DNA of 64,000 nucleotides from positions 1 to 64,000 of the forward strand of contig NZ_WTVS01000011.1 of NCBI RefSeq assembly GCF_012911005.2. The letters are read 5' to 3'. Positions 23,710 through 34,806 of the stretch are shown here, in pieces. The notes below the pieces were generated by a model. That model was not told the DNA's origin. It searched no databases and saw nothing but the letters and a program-made list of their open reading frames with translations. Source of the DNA: Aromatoleum toluolicum (GTDB lineage: Bacteria > Pseudomonadota > Gammaproteobacteria > Burkholderiales > Rhodocyclaceae). The position numbers and the translations under genes are program-made. The stretch's first letter is position 1. Every line of letters begins with the position of its first letter.

Positions 23710-23880
23710 AGAGCCGCGAATAATACACACTCATTCCCGATGCGTCAAACGTAAGATCGAAAAATTTGAATCCCCGTCAAAAACCATCGAATACGGCGGA
23801 GAGGCACGTCTTTTCTTGCCCACCCGATCGGTTTCTGATATTAGTTCGATTCTTTCAATTACCAACCGGAAGTCGAAGTC

Positions 23881-24306
23881 ATGCCGGACGATACACTGCA
23901 GAAACAGTTCCCGCCGTACGTCCCCGAAAAGGGCGAGGAATACATGAGCGAGAAGCAGCTGGCCCACTTCCGCAACATGCTGGAATCGGTAAAACGGGAG
24001 CTGGCTGGCGATATCGAGCGCACCGTTCATACCATGCAGGACGAGGCCACCGCATTCGCCGACCCCAACGATCGCGCCAGCCAGGAGTCGGACATTGCGC
24101 TCGAACTGCGCAACCGCGACCGCGAGCGCAAGTTGATCAAAAAGATCGACGAGGCCATTGGCCGCATCAATGCTGGCGAGTACGGCTATTGCGACAGCTG
24201 TGGCGTCGAAATCGGGCTCAAGCGGCTGGAAGCGCGCCCCACGGCGACCCTGTGCATCGACTGCAAGACCCTGGAGGAAATGCGCGAGCGCCAGGTCGCA
24301 AAATAA
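23881..24306 (+). CDS. dksA: RNA polymerase-binding transcription factor DksA
   Basis: This 141-aa protein has a coiled-coil tip carrying the DPNDRASQE acidic motif (about residues 61-69) that enters the RNAP secondary channel. A C4 zinc finger follows (CDSCG near 104, CIDC near 125). With ppGpp it tunes rRNA and amino-acid promoters in the stringent response. The length and both motifs fit the full-length family. It is divergent from the tRNAs and convergent with pnp across a shared terminator. Confidence 0.95.
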   Translation: MPDDTLQKQFPPYVPEKGEEYMSEKQLAHFRNMLESVKRELAGDIERTVHTMQDEATAFADPNDRASQESDIALELRNRDRERKLIKKIDEAIGRINAGEYGYCDSCGVEIGLKRLEARPTATLCIDCKTLEEMRERQVAK

Positions 24307-24354
24307 TCCCGCCGCCTCCGCCACCGCGCCTACCGCACCGCGACGGACGCAGGA

Positions 24355-24390
24355 TAAAAAAAGGGACGCCGCGGCGTCCCTTTTCATTTT
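24355..24390. terminator. Bidirectional terminator between dksA and pnp
   Basis: AAAAAGGGACGCC and GGCGTCCCTTTT form a perfect stem flanked by A- and T-tracts on both sides, suited to ending dksA (plus) and pnp (minus). Confidence 0.85.
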
Positions 24391-24401
24391 GTCCGGCCGG
24401 A

Positions 24402-26501
24402 TTACTCCGCCGCTTGGTCTAGCAGCGCCTTCATGCTGAGACGGATCTTGCCACGCTCGTCGGTCTCGAGGACCTTGACGCGCACCGCCTGACCTTCCTT
24501 AACGTAGTCGGCGACGTTGTTCACGCGTTCGTTCGCGATCTGCGACACGTGCAGCAGTCCGTCGCGACCCGGCATGATGTTCACGATCGCGCCGAAATCG
24601 AGCAGGCGGATGACGGTACCGTTGTACACCTTGCCGACCTCGACCTCGGCCGTGATGGCGTCGATCTTTTCCTTCGCGAGCTGAGCGCCTTCGGCGCTGA
24701 CCGACGAGATGGTCAAACTGCCGTCGTCCTCGATCTCGATCACGGTGCCGGTCTCTTCCTGCAGCGCACGAATTACCGCACCGCCCTTGCCGATCACGTC
24801 GCGGATCTTCTCCGGGTTGATCTTCATCGTGATCATGCGCGGAGCGAACTCCGACACTTCACCGCGATGCGAGGCGAGCGACTGCTTCATGATGCCGAGG
24901 ATGTGCATGCGGCCCTCGCCCGCCTGCGCGAGCGCAACCTGCATGATTTCCTTCGTGATGCCCTGGATCTTGATATCCATCTGCAGCGCCGTGACGCCCC
25001 GCTCGGTCCCGGCAACCTTGAAGTCCATGTCGCCGAGATGGTCCTCGTCGCCGAGGATGTCGGTCAGGACGGCAAAACGATTGCCTTCCTTGATCAGACC
25101 CATCGCAATGCCGGCCACATGCTCCTTCATCGGCACGCCGGCGTCCATCAGCGCGAGCGAGCCGCCGCACACCGAAGCCATCGAGCTCGAGCCATTCGAC
25201 TCGGTGATTTCCGAAACGACGCGGACCGTGTAGCTGAAGTCTTCGGGCGCCGGCAGGGCGGCGATCAGCGCGCGCTTCGCCAGCCGGCCGTGGCCGACTT
25301 CGCGACGCTTGGTCACGCCCATGCGGCCGGTTTCGCCGGTCGAGAACGGCGGGAAGTTGTAGTGCAGCATGAAGCTCTCGCGGTATTCGCCCGCAATCGC
25401 GTCGATGATCTGTTCGTCACGCCCGGTACCCAGCGTCGCGACGACGAGAGCCTGGGTTTCGCCACGCGTGAACAGCGCCGAACCGTGCGTGCGGGGCAGC
25501 ACGCCAACGCGGATCTCGATCGGGCGAACGGTACGGGTGTCGCGTCCGTCGATTCGCGGTTCGCCGGCGAGGATGCGGCTACGCACGATGCCGGCCTCGA
25601 GCTCGTGGAAGATGTCCTTGAGCTCATTGCCGGTCGGCGCTGCTTCCAGCTCCGCGGTGATCGTCGCGATCGTATTCTTGCGGATCTCGTTCACACGCTC
25701 GGTACGGGCCTGCTTGCTGGTGATGCGGAACGCTTCCTCGAGCTGGGCGCCCGCGAGTTCCTTGACGCGGTTGATGAGCGCCTCGTTCTTGGCGGGGGGC
25801 TGCCAGTTCCACTCGGGCTTGCCAGCGATCTCGACGAGTTCGTTGATCGCGCGGATCGCCGCCTGCATCTGCTGGTGGCCGAAGACCACCGAGCCGAGCA
25901 TCACTTCTTCCGAGAGTTCCTGCGCCTCGGATTCGACCATCAGCACTGCCGCTTCTGTACCGGCAACAACGAGGTTCAGCTGGCTGGTCTTGAGCTGCTC
26001 GACGGTCGGGTTCAGGATGTACTCGCCGTTGGCATAACCAACACGGCAGGCACCGATCGGGCCGTTGAACGGCACGCCCGAAATGGCCAGCGCGGCGGAT
26101 GCGCCGATCATCGCCGGAATGTCCGAATCGATTTCCGGGTTGAGCGACAGCACCGTGACAATGACCTGGACTTCGTTGTAGAAGCCGTCCGGGAACAGCG
26201 GGCGGATCGGCCGATCGATCAGGCGGCTGGTCAGCGTTTCCTTCTCGGTCGGGCGCCCTTCACGCTTGAAGAAGCCGCCCGGAATGCGGCCGGCCGCGTA
26301 GAACTTCTCGACGTAGTCGACGGTGAGGGGGAAGAAGTCCTGCCCGGTCTTGGCTTCCTTGGCGGCAACGACGGTGGCGAGGACCACGGTGTCGTCCATA
26401 TTCACGATGACGGCACCACCTGCCTGACGGGCAATCTCTCCGGTCTCGATGGTGACGGTATGCGCGCCGTATGCGAATGTTTTTTTGATGGCGGTAGGCA
26501 A
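24402..26501 (-). CDS. pnp: Polyribonucleotide nucleotidyltransferase (PNPase)
   Basis: This 699-aa protein is the phosphorolytic 3'-5' exoribonuclease of the degradosome. It has two RNase PH domains joined by a helical linker, a KH domain ([15 protein letters not shown] at about 563-577) and an S1 domain ([21 protein letters not shown] at about 625-645). The length matches the family. It is the last gene of the rimP-to-pnp cluster; the rpsO terminator lies in the rpsO-pnp gap, where pnp usually has its own promoter and RNase III site. Confidence 0.96.
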   Translation of the reverse strand: MPTAIKKTFAYGAHTVTIETGEIARQAGGAVIVNMDDTVVLATVVAAKEAKTGQDFFPLTVDYVEKFYAAGRIPGGFFKREGRPTEKETLTSRLIDRPIRPLFPDGFYNEVQVIVTVLSLNPEIDSDIPAMIGASAALAISGVPFNGPIGACRVGYANGEYILNPTVEQLKTSQLNLVVAGTEAAVLMVESEAQELSEEVMLGSVVFGHQQMQAAIRAINELVEIAGKPEWNWQPPAKNEALINRVKELAGAQLEEAFRITSKQARTERVNEIRKNTIATITAELEAAPTGNELKDIFHELEAGIVRSRILAGEPRIDGRDTRTVRPIEIRVGVLPRTHGSALFTRGETQALVVATLGTGRDEQIIDAIAGEYRESFMLHYNFPPFSTGETGRMGVTKRREVGHGRLAKRALIAALPAPEDFSYTVRVVSEITESNGSSSMASVCGGSLALMDAGVPMKEHVAGIAMGLIKEGNRFAVLTDILGDEDHLGDMDFKVAGTERGVTALQMDIKIQGITKEIMQVALAQAGEGRMHILGIMKQSLASHRGEVSEFAPRMITMKINPEKIRDVIGKGGAVIRALQEETGTVIEIEDDGSLTISSVSAEGAQLAKEKIDAITAEVEVGKVYNGTVIRLLDFGAIVNIMPGRDGLLHVSQIANERVNNVADYVKEGQAVRVKVLETDERGKIRLSMKALLDQAAE

Positions 26502-26570
26502 GTTGAATATCCTTTAGGTGAGTATAAGCAGCAGACTACAACTGCGAAGCTGTCCCGGTCACGCAACCCT

Positions 26571-26618
26571 GACAGCAAAAACAAAGCCGGTGCGACCCCG
26601 CGGGATCCGCACCGGCTT
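26571..26618 (-). terminator. rpsO terminator
   Basis: Minus strand: AAGCCGGTGCG (26608-26618) pairs with CGCACCGGCTT (26584-26594), followed by TTTGTTTTTG. It sits about 50 nt after rpsO and partly insulates pnp. Confidence 0.85.
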
Positions 26619-26670
26619 GCTCGCTTACATTGTCTTTTGCGACGCTGTCAGACGCGACACGGTCAGCGAA

Positions 26671-26940
26671 TTACTTGCGCAGACCCAGACGCTCGATCAG
26701 GCTGCGATAGCTGTCGGCATTCGTGCCCTTCAGGTAGTCGAGCAGCTTGCGACGCTGACTGACCATCTTGAGCAGGCCGCGACGCGAGTGATGATCCTTC
26801 GCGTTGGCCTTGAAGTGACCGGTAAGCCCATTGATGCGGGCGGTGAGCAGAGCGACCTGCACTTCCGGCGAGCCGGTGTCGCCTTGTGCGCGCTGGAAGT
26901 CGGTGACGATCTGCGCCTTGGATGCGGTATCGAGAGCCAT
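26671..26940 (-). CDS. rpsO: 30S ribosomal protein S15
   Basis: These 89 aa match the full family length. Conserved S15 segments [33 protein letters not shown] and [10 protein letters not shown] are all present. It binds 16S rRNA helix 22 early in small-subunit assembly. It is located between truB and pnp, the standard proteobacterial order. Confidence 0.97.
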   Translation of the reverse strand: MALDTASKAQIVTDFQRAQGDTGSPEVQVALLTARINGLTGHFKANAKDHHSRRGLLKMVSQRRKLLDYLKGTNADSYRSLIERLGLRK

Positions 26941-27020
26941 GTGGGTGTTTACTCTTTTCGTTTTCTGCCAATCAGAAGCGTGGGATTATACCCAACGCAC
27001 CATGAAAAACTCAATGATTA

Positions 27021-27950
27021 TCAAGACTGCGGTGCTGCCGTACCCGTTGCAACGAGGCGTTTGGGCAACAGGCGGCAGTCATCGCCCAGTTCCCCCAGGC
27101 CGAGAAAGCGCCCTTCGCCGTAAACTCTGACAAGACCCCGCTCGCGGCCCTCGTAAACCAACGCACGCCCCTGCAGCAAACCGGCCGCCTGCGAGGCGGA
27201 GAGCATGACCTCGGGAAGGTGCGACACCAGCGCATCGGCGGGTGCGAGCAAGCGTTCCCGGTCGTCGGCCGGCACGGCTTCGAGTTCTGCGAGCGTCACC
27301 GTGCCCGACCCGGCTGCGAACGGGCCGATGCGCGTACGCCGCAGCGCCGAGAGATGCGCCCCGCAACCGAGAATCCGCCCGAGATCGATCGCGAGCGTCC
27401 GGATGTAGGTGCCTTTGCTGCATGCAACCCGGATACGAAAGGTTTCCCCGGCGAATTCCAGCAACTCGAGCGCGTGAATCGTGACGCGGCGCGGTGTCAG
27501 TTCGACCTCGATACCGGCGCGCGCATATTCGTACAGGGGCTTGCCGTCGCGCTTGAGTGCCGAGTACATCGGCGGGATCTGCTCGATCTCGCCGGTGAGG
27601 CGCCCCAGCGCCGTGCGTACGGCATCCTCCGCGACCGACACCGGTGCTTCGGCAATCGGACGCCCTTCGGCATCGCCGGTATCCGTTTCGATACCCAGAC
27701 GAACCGTCGCCTCGTATTCCTTGTCGGCATCGAGGAGCATCTGCGAGAACTTCGTCGCCTCCCCGAAGGTCAGCGGCAAGAGCCCCGTCGCCATCGGATC
27801 GAGCGTACCGGTGTGCCCGGCCTTGGCCGCGTTGAGGAGCCGGCGCGCCGTCTGCAGCGCCGCGTTTGACGTTATGCCCTGCGGCTTGTCGAGCAGCAGG
27901 ACGCCGTCCAGCGCACGGCGCTGGTGCCTGAATTGCTTCTGCGCTTTCAA
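27021..27950 (-). CDS. truB: tRNA pseudouridine(55) synthase TruB
   Basis: This 309-aa protein makes pseudouridine 55 in the T-loop of tRNAs. The catalytic Asp is in GHTGTLDPMATGLLPL (about residue 48); the KGTYIRTLAIDLGR motif is also present, with a C-terminal PUA-like region. It starts 6 bp after rbfA stops. Confidence 0.95.
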   Translation of the reverse strand: MKAQKQFRHQRRALDGVLLLDKPQGITSNAALQTARRLLNAAKAGHTGTLDPMATGLLPLTFGEATKFSQMLLDADKEYEATVRLGIETDTGDAEGRPIAEAPVSVAEDAVRTALGRLTGEIEQIPPMYSALKRDGKPLYEYARAGIEVELTPRRVTIHALELLEFAGETFRIRVACSKGTYIRTLAIDLGRILGCGAHLSALRRTRIGPFAAGSGTVTLAELEAVPADDRERLLAPADALVSHLPEVMLSASQAAGLLQGRALVYEGRERGLVRVYGEGRFLGLGELGDDCRLLPKRLVATGTAAPQS

Positions 27951-27956
27951 GACCGC

Positions 27957-28340
27957 TCAGCTTTCCGGCTCGTCCTTGTGGCGCGCATCATCCTCGCGCA
28001 CCACTTGGTCGATCAGTTGCGACATGCGGCTGCCGCGCTCGACGGACGGGTCGTAATGGAAATGCAGTTCGGGCAGCGTGTGGATACGCACACGCTTTCC
28101 GAGCTCCCGGCGCAGGAAGCCGCTCGCGCGGCGCAGGCCGATGAGGATTTCGTCGAGCCCCTCCTCCCCGCGCATCGAGGTGAAGAACACCTTGGCGTGC
28201 GCGTAGTCGGGGGTGATTTCGACATCGGTCAGCGTGATGAACCCCACGCGGGGATCCTTCACTTCCAGCCGGATCAGTTCGGCCAGTTCGCGGCGGACCT
28301 GCTCCGCCACGCGCTGGCTGCGGGAATACTCCTTGGGCAT
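27957..28340 (-). CDS. rbfA: Ribosome-binding factor A
   Basis: This 127-aa protein is a KH-like 30S maturation factor. It contains R(V)AEQVRRELAELI, DPRVGFITLTDVEITPDY and LPELHFHYDPSVERG, all RbfA hallmarks. It lies 3 bp behind infB and 6 bp ahead of truB, so they are translated from one message. Confidence 0.95.
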   Translation of the reverse strand: MPKEYSRSQRVAEQVRRELAELIRLEVKDPRVGFITLTDVEITPDYAHAKVFFTSMRGEEGLDEILIGLRRASGFLRRELGKRVRIHTLPELHFHYDPSVERGSRMSQLIDQVVREDDARHKDEPES

Positions 28341-28343
28341 CTG

Positions 28344-31166
28344 TTAAAGCGTCCGGGCGATTTCCTGGATTTCGAACACTTCGAGCTGATCGCCTTCCTG
28401 GACATCGTTGTAATTCTTCACCGACAGGCCGCATTCGAAACCGAACTTGACCTCCTTGACGTCGTCCTTGAAGCGCTTGAGCGATTCCAGCTCGCCCGTA
28501 TGGACGACGACGTTGCCACGCAGCACGCGGATCTGCGCACCACGCTTGACGACACCCTCGAGGACGTAGCAGCCCGCGACCGTGCCGATCTTGGGAACGC
28601 GGAACACCTGGCGGACTTCGACGAGACCCAGCTGATTCTCGCGCTTTTCCGGCGAGAGCAGACCCGACAGCGCAGCCCTGACGTCATCCACGGCATCGTA
28701 GATGATGTTGTAGTAGCGGATATCCACGCCGAAAGTCTCGGCCAGCTTGCGCGCACCTGCATCGGCACGCGTATTGAAGCCGATGATGACCGCGCCCGAA
28801 GCCTGCGCAAGGTTGACGTCGGACTCGGAGATCGCGCCGACCGCGGAGTGGATCGCATTGACGCGGACCTCGTCCGTGGACAGCTTGTTGAGCGCCTGCA
28901 CGAGGGCTTCCTGCGAACCTTGCACGTCGGCCTTGATGATGAGCGGGAGGGACTTGACCTCGCCCTCGGCCATCTGCTCGAACATGCTCTCGAGCTTGGC
29001 GGCCTGCTGCTTGGCGAGCTTCACTTCACGGAACTTGCCTTGGCGGAACAAGGCGATTTCGCGCGCCTTCTTCTCGTCGGCGAGGACGATCGCCTCGTCG
29101 CCGGCAGACGGCACATCCGAAAGACCAAGGATCTCGACCGGAATGGACGGACCCGCCTCGTCGATCGCCTTGCCGTTCTCGTCCAGCATCGCGCGGATGC
29201 GGCCGAAGGTGGCGCCCACCAGCATGACGTCGCCCTTGCGCAGGGTGCCCGACTGGACCAGCAGCGACGCAACCGGGCCACGCCCCTTGTCGAGGCGCGC
29301 CTCGATGATGATGCCCTTGGCCGGCGTATCGACCGGCGCCGTCAGTTCGAGCACCTCGGCCTGCAGCAGGACGGATTCGAGCAGATTGTCGATACCCACG
29401 CCGGTCTTCGCCGAGACGTTGATGAACATGACCTCGCCGCCGTACTCCTCGGGCACTACCCCCTCGACGATAAGCTCCTGCTTGACGCGATCCGGATTGG
29501 CCTCGTGCTTGTCGATCTTGTTCACCGCGACGACGATCGGAACTTGCGCGGCCTTCGCGTGATGGATCGCCTCGCGCGTCTGCGGCATCACGCCGTCGTC
29601 GGCAGCAACCACCAGGATGACGATATCGGTAGCCTGCGCGCCTCGGGCACGCATGGCGGTGAATGCCTCGTGACCCGGGGTATCGAGGAAGGTGAGCATG
29701 CCGCGCGGCGTCTCGACGTGATATGCGCCGATGTGCTGGGTGATGCCGCCGGCTTCACCCGAGGCGACCTTCGCACGCCGGATGTAGTCGAGCAGCGAGG
29801 TCTTGCCGTGGTCGACGTGGCCCATGACGGTCACGACCGGCGCACGCGACTCCACTTTGGCATCGGCCTGGGTGGCAGTGTCCTCAAGGAAGGCATCGGG
29901 GTCGTCGAGCTTTGCGGCGAACGCCTTGTGGCCCATCTCCTCAACCAGGATCATCGCAGTTTCCTGATCCAGTACCTGGTTGATGGTGACCATCGAGCCC
30001 ATCTTCATCAGGGCCTTGATCACTTCGGCAGCCTTCACCGCCATCTTGTGGGCGAGATCGGCCACAGTGATGGTTTCGGGCACGTGAATCTCACGCACCA
30101 CCGGTTCGGTCGGCATCTGGAAGGCCTTGTGATCGTCCTGCTGCCCCCGACCCCGGCCGCCGCCGCGCGCGCCGCGCCAAGAACCGGTCGTGGCGCCGAC
30201 TTCACCGCGGGTCTTCAGACCGCGACGTTTTGCACTGTCGCCTGCACCGGCGTCCGCCGCGCCACCGCGCGCTCCACGCTTGGCGTCCTTGGCGCCCGAC
30301 TTGTCATCGGTTTTGGCCGGACGATGCAGCGTGCCGGAGGGCGCCTTGACGGCCTCACGGGATTCGGGCTTGGCTGCTTCCGCGCGCTTCTCGGCTTCCG
30401 CCCGGACGCGTGCTTCTTCTTCAACGCGGCGAGCCTCGGCGGCCGCACGTGCCGCGGCTTCGCGCTCCTGCTTGGCCTTCAGATCGGCCATCTGGCGCGC
30501 GCGCAATTCCTCGTGTCTGCGGGCTTCGCGTTCGCGGGCGGCACGCTCTTCGTCGCTGAGAATGGAGACACGCTGACGCTGCGTGGACGCTGGCGCGGAA
30601 GGTGCATCTTCGACCGCTTCCACTGCAGCGGGCTCTTCGACGACGGCTTCGATCATCGGTTCGGGCGCAGGCTCGGGTTCCGGTTCCGGTTCCGGTTCCG
30701 GGAGGGACTCGACGACCGGCTCCGGCTCTGCCTCGACGACGGGCGGAATCTCTACCGCGGCCGCCTCGGGCACGGCTTCGGCCACGGGTTCGAAGATCTC
30801 ATCGGCTGCGGCAGCCAGCGCTTCTTCGACTGCGGGCATCTCGCCGGCACCGGACTCCCCACCGAGTTCGTCGCGCTTGACGAACACACGCTTCTTGCGC
30901 ACTTCGACCTGAACGGTACGGGCGCGACCGGACGAGTCGGTTGCACGAATTTCGGACGTCTGCTTGCGGGTCAGCGTGATCTTGCCCTTGGGCTGGCTGT
31001 CGCCGTGCGAGCGACGCAGATACTCGAGCAACCGCGCCTTGTCCTGCTCGGTCAGCAACTGGTCGGGGCTGGTCTTCTCAACACCGGCTTTCTGCAACTG
31101 CTCGAGCAGTACCGCTGCCGGCATTCTTAGTTCGCCGGCGAACTGGTTTACGCTCATTTGTTCCAT
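28344..31166 (-). CDS. infB: Translation initiation factor IF-2
   Basis: This 940-aa protein delivers fMet-tRNA to the 30S subunit. It has an N-terminal IF2N domain and a long low-complexity linker rich in Ala/Glu with an alternating E-P tract. The GTPase domain has G1 GHVDHGKTS (about residue 447), DTPGHEAF and NKID; C-terminal beta-barrels follow. The first IF2N helix ([13 protein letters not shown]) selects the start at or just after 31166. Confidence 0.96.
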   Translation of the reverse strand: MEQMSVNQFAGELRMPAAVLLEQLQKAGVEKTSPDQLLTEQDKARLLEYLRRSHGDSQPKGKITLTRKQTSEIRATDSSGRARTVQVEVRKKRVFVKRDELGGESGAGEMPAVEEALAAAADEIFEPVAEAVPEAAAVEIPPVVEAEPEPVVESLPEPEPEPEPEPAPEPMIEAVVEEPAAVEAVEDAPSAPASTQRQRVSILSDEERAAREREARRHEELRARQMADLKAKQEREAAARAAAEARRVEEEARVRAEAEKRAEAAKPESREAVKAPSGTLHRPAKTDDKSGAKDAKRGARGGAADAGAGDSAKRRGLKTRGEVGATTGSWRGARGGGRGRGQQDDHKAFQMPTEPVVREIHVPETITVADLAHKMAVKAAEVIKALMKMGSMVTINQVLDQETAMILVEEMGHKAFAAKLDDPDAFLEDTATQADAKVESRAPVVTVMGHVDHGKTSLLDYIRRAKVASGEAGGITQHIGAYHVETPRGMLTFLDTPGHEAFTAMRARGAQATDIVILVVAADDGVMPQTREAIHHAKAAQVPIVVAVNKIDKHEANPDRVKQELIVEGVVPEEYGGEVMFINVSAKTGVGIDNLLESVLLQAEVLELTAPVDTPAKGIIIEARLDKGRGPVASLLVQSGTLRKGDVMLVGATFGRIRAMLDENGKAIDEAGPSIPVEILGLSDVPSAGDEAIVLADEKKAREIALFRQGKFREVKLAKQQAAKLESMFEQMAEGEVKSLPLIIKADVQGSQEALVQALNKLSTDEVRVNAIHSAVGAISESDVNLAQASGAVIIGFNTRADAGARKLAETFGVDIRYYNIIYDAVDDVRAALSGLLSPEKRENQLGLVEVRQVFRVPKIGTVAGCYVLEGVVKRGAQIRVLRGNVVVHTGELESLKRFKDDVKEVKFGFECGLSVKNYNDVQEGDQLEVFEIQEIARTL

Positions 31167-31182
31167 CAGTCAGTGCCCCCCC

Positions 31183-32658
31183 TCATTCTTCGAACCAATG
31201 CGCGCGCGCGACCGAAATCAGCGCGCTGGCACGTTCTTGCTCGATTCCGGCGATTTCGACGAGCTCATCGACTGCGAGATCGGCCAGATCGTCGCGGGTG
31301 CGTACGCCATGCTCGGCCAGCTTGGCAGCGAGCGACTTGTCCATCCCGTCGAGATTAATCAGATCGTCGGAAACATTTTCCAGCTGCTCCTCGGTCACGA
31401 TGGCCTCGGTCAGCAGGACGTTGCGCGCACGGTTACGCAGCTCATTGACCGTCTCTTCATCGAAGGCTTCGATTTCGAGCATCTCGGCGAGCGGCACGTA
31501 CGCAATTTCCTCGAGCGACGAAAAACCTTCGTCGATCAGGATGTCGGCGAGTTCCTCGTCGACATCGAGCTTGTCCATGAAGAGCTGGCGCAGGCTCTGG
31601 CGCTCCTGCCCCGATTTCTGCGCGGACTCTTCTTCGCTCATCAGGTTGATCGTCCAGCCGGTCAGCTCGGACGCGAGCTTGACGTTCTGGCCGTTGCGCC
31701 CAATCGCAATCGCGAGATTGTTGTCGTCGACGACGACGTCCATGCTGTGGCTTTCCTCATCCACAACGATGGACACGACCTCCGCCGGCTGCAGCGCGGA
31801 GATCACGAACTGGGCGGGATCCTGCGACCACACGATGATGTCGATCTGCTCACCGGCAATCTCGTTGCGCACCGCGGTCACGCGCGAGCCGCGCAGACCG
31901 ACGCAGGTGCCGATCGGATCGATGCGCGCGTCGTTCGACTGCACGGCGATCTTCGCACGCAGGCCGGGGTCACGGGCGCAAGCCTTGATTGCAAGGAGAC
32001 CATCCTCGATTTCCGGCACTTCGAGCTCGAACAGTTTGCCGAGAAATTCGGGAGCCGTGCGCGACAGGATCAACTGAGGACCACGGGCTCCGCGGTCGAT
32101 GCGCAACAGGAAAGCCTTGACGCGGTCGCCGACGCGCAGGTTCTCGCGCGGGATCATCTGATCACGCGGGATCATGGCTTCGAGTCGGCCGACTTCGATG
32201 ATTGCGTTGCCGCGCTCCATGCGCTTGATGGAACCCGAAACGAGATGTTCCTTGCGATCGAGGAAGTCGTTGAGCACCTGTTCGCGCTCGGCGTCGCGGA
32301 TGCGCTGCAGGATCACCTGCTTGGCCGCCTGGGCACCGATGCGGCCGAAATCGATCGGTTCGAGCGGCTCCTCGATGTATTCACCGACCTGGATGCCGGG
32401 TTCGACTTCGCGGGCGTCGATGATGCCCATCTCGGCTTCGTCATTGACGACCTCCTCGTCCGGCAGCACAACCCAGCGACGGAAGGATTCGTAAGCGCCG
32501 GTCTCGCGATCGATCGTCACGCGCACATCGGCTTCGTCATTGATGCGTTTCTTCGTCGCGGAGGCGAGCGCCGTTTCCAGGGCACCGAACACGATGTCCT
32601 TGGCTACATTCTTTTCGCGCGCCAGCGCATCGACAAGCAGCAAAATCTCGCGGCTCAT
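31183..32658 (-). CDS. nusA: Transcription termination/antitermination factor NusA
   Basis: This 491-aa protein has an N-terminal RNAP-binding domain ([18 protein letters not shown]), S1, and two KH domains ([29 protein letters not shown]). Two acidic C-terminal repeats follow, as in the longer proteobacterial form. It modulates pausing, intrinsic termination and antitermination, including that of its own operon leader. It lies 23 bp after rimP. Confidence 0.96.
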   Translation of the reverse strand: MSREILLLVDALAREKNVAKDIVFGALETALASATKKRINDEADVRVTIDRETGAYESFRRWVVLPDEEVVNDEAEMGIIDAREVEPGIQVGEYIEEPLEPIDFGRIGAQAAKQVILQRIRDAEREQVLNDFLDRKEHLVSGSIKRMERGNAIIEVGRLEAMIPRDQMIPRENLRVGDRVKAFLLRIDRGARGPQLILSRTAPEFLGKLFELEVPEIEDGLLAIKACARDPGLRAKIAVQSNDARIDPIGTCVGLRGSRVTAVRNEIAGEQIDIIVWSQDPAQFVISALQPAEVVSIVVDEESHSMDVVVDDNNLAIAIGRNGQNVKLASELTGWTINLMSEEESAQKSGQERQSLRQLFMDKLDVDEELADILIDEGFSSLEEIAYVPLAEMLEIEAFDEETVNELRNRARNVLLTEAIVTEEQLENVSDDLINLDGMDKSLAAKLAEHGVRTRDDLADLAVDELVEIAGIEQERASALISVARAHWFEE

Positions 32659-32681
32659 TAATCAAAATCTCCAACTCGAAT

Positions 32682-33110
32682 TCAAAATCTGGGCACGAGG
32701 CGCGCTTTCTCGACTTCGTCGAAGGGAAGAGCGACTTCGCCCTTCTCGGTGCTCAGATGCACCACGCCTTCGGCAAAGCCCGTGAGCACGCCGGCGAAAT
32801 TCCGTTGATTGCCGATCGGCATGCGCAGGCGAACCTGCACGTCGCTTCCGACGAAGCGCTCGAAGTCGGCTACCTTCTTGAGCGGCCGGTCGAGGCCGGG
32901 CGAGGAAACCTCGAGGCGGTCGTAATCCACGTTCTCGACCTCGAAAACGCGCGTCAGCTGATTGCTGACCGTCGCGCAGTCATCGACATCCACGCCACGC
33001 TCGATATCGATGAACACGCGCATCAACCGCCCCTTCGGGGAAGTCTCGAAATCCACCAGTTCGAAACCGAGGCCGGTGACCACCTGCTCGACCAGACGTT
33101 CGACGTCCAT
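32682..33110 (-). CDS. rimP: Ribosome maturation factor RimP
   Basis: This 142-aa protein is a 30S assembly factor. LVEQVVTGLGFELVDFE, DDCATVSNQLTRVFEVE and LEVSSPGLDRPLKK are characteristic. ATG 33110 gives the normal family length; a GTG nine bases earlier is also possible, and longer in-frame extensions run through the leader hairpin and are unlikely. Confidence 0.92.
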   Translation of the reverse strand: MDVERLVEQVVTGLGFELVDFETSPKGRLMRVFIDIERGVDVDDCATVSNQLTRVFEVENVDYDRLEVSSPGLDRPLKKVADFERFVGSDVQVRLRMPIGNQRNFAGVLTGFAEGVVHLSTEKGEVALPFDEVEKARLVPRF

Positions 33111-33124
33111 TTCCACGCCCACAA

Positions 33125-33191
33125 ATAAAAAATGGGCATAACGCCCATCTTTGTTGATCCCATCCACAAAACGATGCCGGCGCAAAGCCGG
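33125..33191 (-). promoter_or_regulatory. Attenuator-like rimP leader
   Basis: Minus strand: a CCGGC/GCCGG hairpin (33177-33191) is followed by ATGGGC/GCCCAT (33132-33148) and a TTTTTTATTT tract, a textbook intrinsic terminator ending about 15 nt before the rimP start. A terminator inside the leader implies attenuation of the rimP-nusA-infB operon, plausibly by NusA feedback. Comparable rimP-leader elements are known in enterics. Confidence 0.72.
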
Positions 33192-33206
33192 TATCAAAGC
33201 TTTGCA

Positions 33207-33235
33207 ATTATAACAGCCCCATTGAAAACAGGCAA
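33207..33235 (-). promoter_or_regulatory. Promoter of the rimP-nusA-infB operon
   Basis: TTGCCT (33230-33235), 17 bp, TATAAT (33207-33212) on the minus strand, with a predicted start near 33200, just upstream of the attenuator-like leader. Confidence 0.7.
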
Positions 33236-33263
33236 TTGCGAAGCGGGCCGCGCGACCCGCCTC

Positions 33264-34289
33264 TCAGGCCCGTCCGCGTGGCGTGGTGCGGTGCAACCGG
33301 ACCTGGCGCTCCTTCTCGGCGGTTCGTGCAGACACCTGGCGCTGCGGCCGCGGGACTCCGGAGAGCTTGCACACTTCTTCCTCCGGCATTTCCATCCACA
33401 TGCCGCGCTTGAGCCGGGGCGACAGCGTCACCGGGCCGTAGCGCACGCGCATCAGGCGGCTGACCGTCAGCCCCACAGCCTCGAACATGCGCCGCACCTC
33501 GCGATTGCGCCCTTCGGACAGCGTGACCTTGTACCAGTGGTTGGAGCCCTCGCCGCCCTGGTCGGTGAGGTCGGTGAAGCGGGCCAGCCCATCCTCGAGC
33601 TGTATGCCGGCCTTGAGCGACTCGATCTGCTCGTCGGTGAGTTCGCCGAGCAGGCGTACCGCATATTCGCGCTCCAGTTCGTAGCGCGGATGCATGAGAC
33701 GGTTGGCGAGTGTGCCGTCGTTGGTGAAAAGCAGCAGGCCGGAGGTGTTGAAATCGAGACGGCCGACGGCGATCCAGCGCCCCTTGCGCAGCAGCGGTAG
33801 GCGTTCGAAGACGGTCGGCCGCCCTTCCGGATCTTCGCGCGAAACGATTTCGCCTTCGGGCTTGTGGTAGATCAGAACGCGTGGCGCACGCGTGGAGAAC
33901 CTCACGGAAACGAGTCTGCCATTGACCTTGACACGGTCCCCGGGACCGATCTTCTGACCCAGTTCCGCCGGTTCGCCATTGACGGTGATGCGCCCGGCGA
34001 CGACCCATTCCTCGATTTCGCGCCGCGAGCCGACCCCCAGCCGGGCAAGGACTTTCTGCAGCCGTTCCGGTTCGTGCTCTTCCTGCGGCGCGCCACGTCC
34101 CGCGGCCTGTCCGCGCCGGGGCGGATGGTCGCGCTCCTGCGCCGCGGGCGTTCCGCCGGCGTCGGACGGACGCGCACCGCGCCCGCGCGCGGCCTGCGGC
34201 CCGTCGGCGGATTCAGCTTTCTTCTTCGTTGGCGGCCGGAGCGGCCGATTCGATTTCTTTGGTGTCGACAAGGTCCATGATCCTTTCAA
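33264..34289 (-). CDS. rluB: 23S rRNA pseudouridine(2605) synthase RluB
   Basis: This encodes 341 aa. A basic, disordered N-terminal tail of about 80 residues precedes an S4-like domain ([20 protein letters not shown]). The RsuA/RluB catalytic domain follows, with catalytic Asp in [18 protein letters not shown], then [15 protein letters not shown]. The start is uncertain: ATG 34289 overlaps scpB by 77 bp, but internal starts would remove only disordered sequence. The C-terminus is again basic. Confidence 0.9.
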   Translation of the reverse strand: MKGSWTLSTPKKSNRPLRPPTKKKAESADGPQAARGRGARPSDAGGTPAAQERDHPPRRGQAAGRGAPQEEHEPERLQKVLARLGVGSRREIEEWVVAGRITVNGEPAELGQKIGPGDRVKVNGRLVSVRFSTRAPRVLIYHKPEGEIVSREDPEGRPTVFERLPLLRKGRWIAVGRLDFNTSGLLLFTNDGTLANRLMHPRYELEREYAVRLLGELTDEQIESLKAGIQLEDGLARFTDLTDQGGEGSNHWYKVTLSEGRNREVRRMFEAVGLTVSRLMRVRYGPVTLSPRLKRGMWMEMPEEEVCKLSGVPRPQRQVSARTAEKERQVRLHRTTPRGRA

Positions 34290-34806
34290 TTTCGGTTAGC
34301 GCGGGCAACTCGGTAAGGCTTCGCAGGCCGAGGTCATCGAGAAACCGCCGCGTCGTGGCGAACAGTGCGGGACGCCCCGGGGTGTCGCGATGACCGACAA
34401 TGTCTATCCATCCCCGCGATTCGAGCGTCTTCAGCACGTTGGGGGATACGGCCACGCCGCGGATATCCTCGATGTCGCCGCGCGTGACGGGCTGACGATA
34501 GGCGATGATCGCGAGCGTTTCCAGTACGGCACGCGAATACTTCGGCGGCTTTTCTTCCTTGAGCCGATCGAGGAAGACCTGATACTCGGGTCGCGTCTGG
34601 AAACGCCACCCGGAGGCGATCTGCACCAGCTCGACGCCCCGCCCCGTCCAGTCGCCGCGCAGCTCGTCGAGCAGGCGCCTGACGAGATCGGCCCCGGGAT
34701 CGGGATCGAACAGGCGCCGGACATCCGCGACCTGCAACGGTGCGCATGCCGCCAGCAGCGCCGTCTCGATCACGCGCTTGAAGTCTTCAGGCGTCGTTGG
34801 CTGCAT
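34213..34806 (-). CDS. scpB: Segregation and condensation protein ScpB
   Basis: This 197-aa protein is the winged-helix kleisin partner of the SMC complex. [18 protein letters not shown] and [19 protein letters not shown], followed by [18 protein letters not shown], are typical. It overlaps scpA by 20 bp and rluB by 77 bp, indicating one operon. Confidence 0.93.
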   Translation of the reverse strand: MQPTTPEDFKRVIETALLAACAPLQVADVRRLFDPDPGADLVRRLLDELRGDWTGRGVELVQIASGWRFQTRPEYQVFLDRLKEEKPPKYSRAVLETLAIIAYRQPVTRGDIEDIRGVAVSPNVLKTLESRGWIDIVGHRDTPGRPALFATTRRFLDDLGLRSLTELPALTEIERIMDLVDTKEIESAAPAANEEES

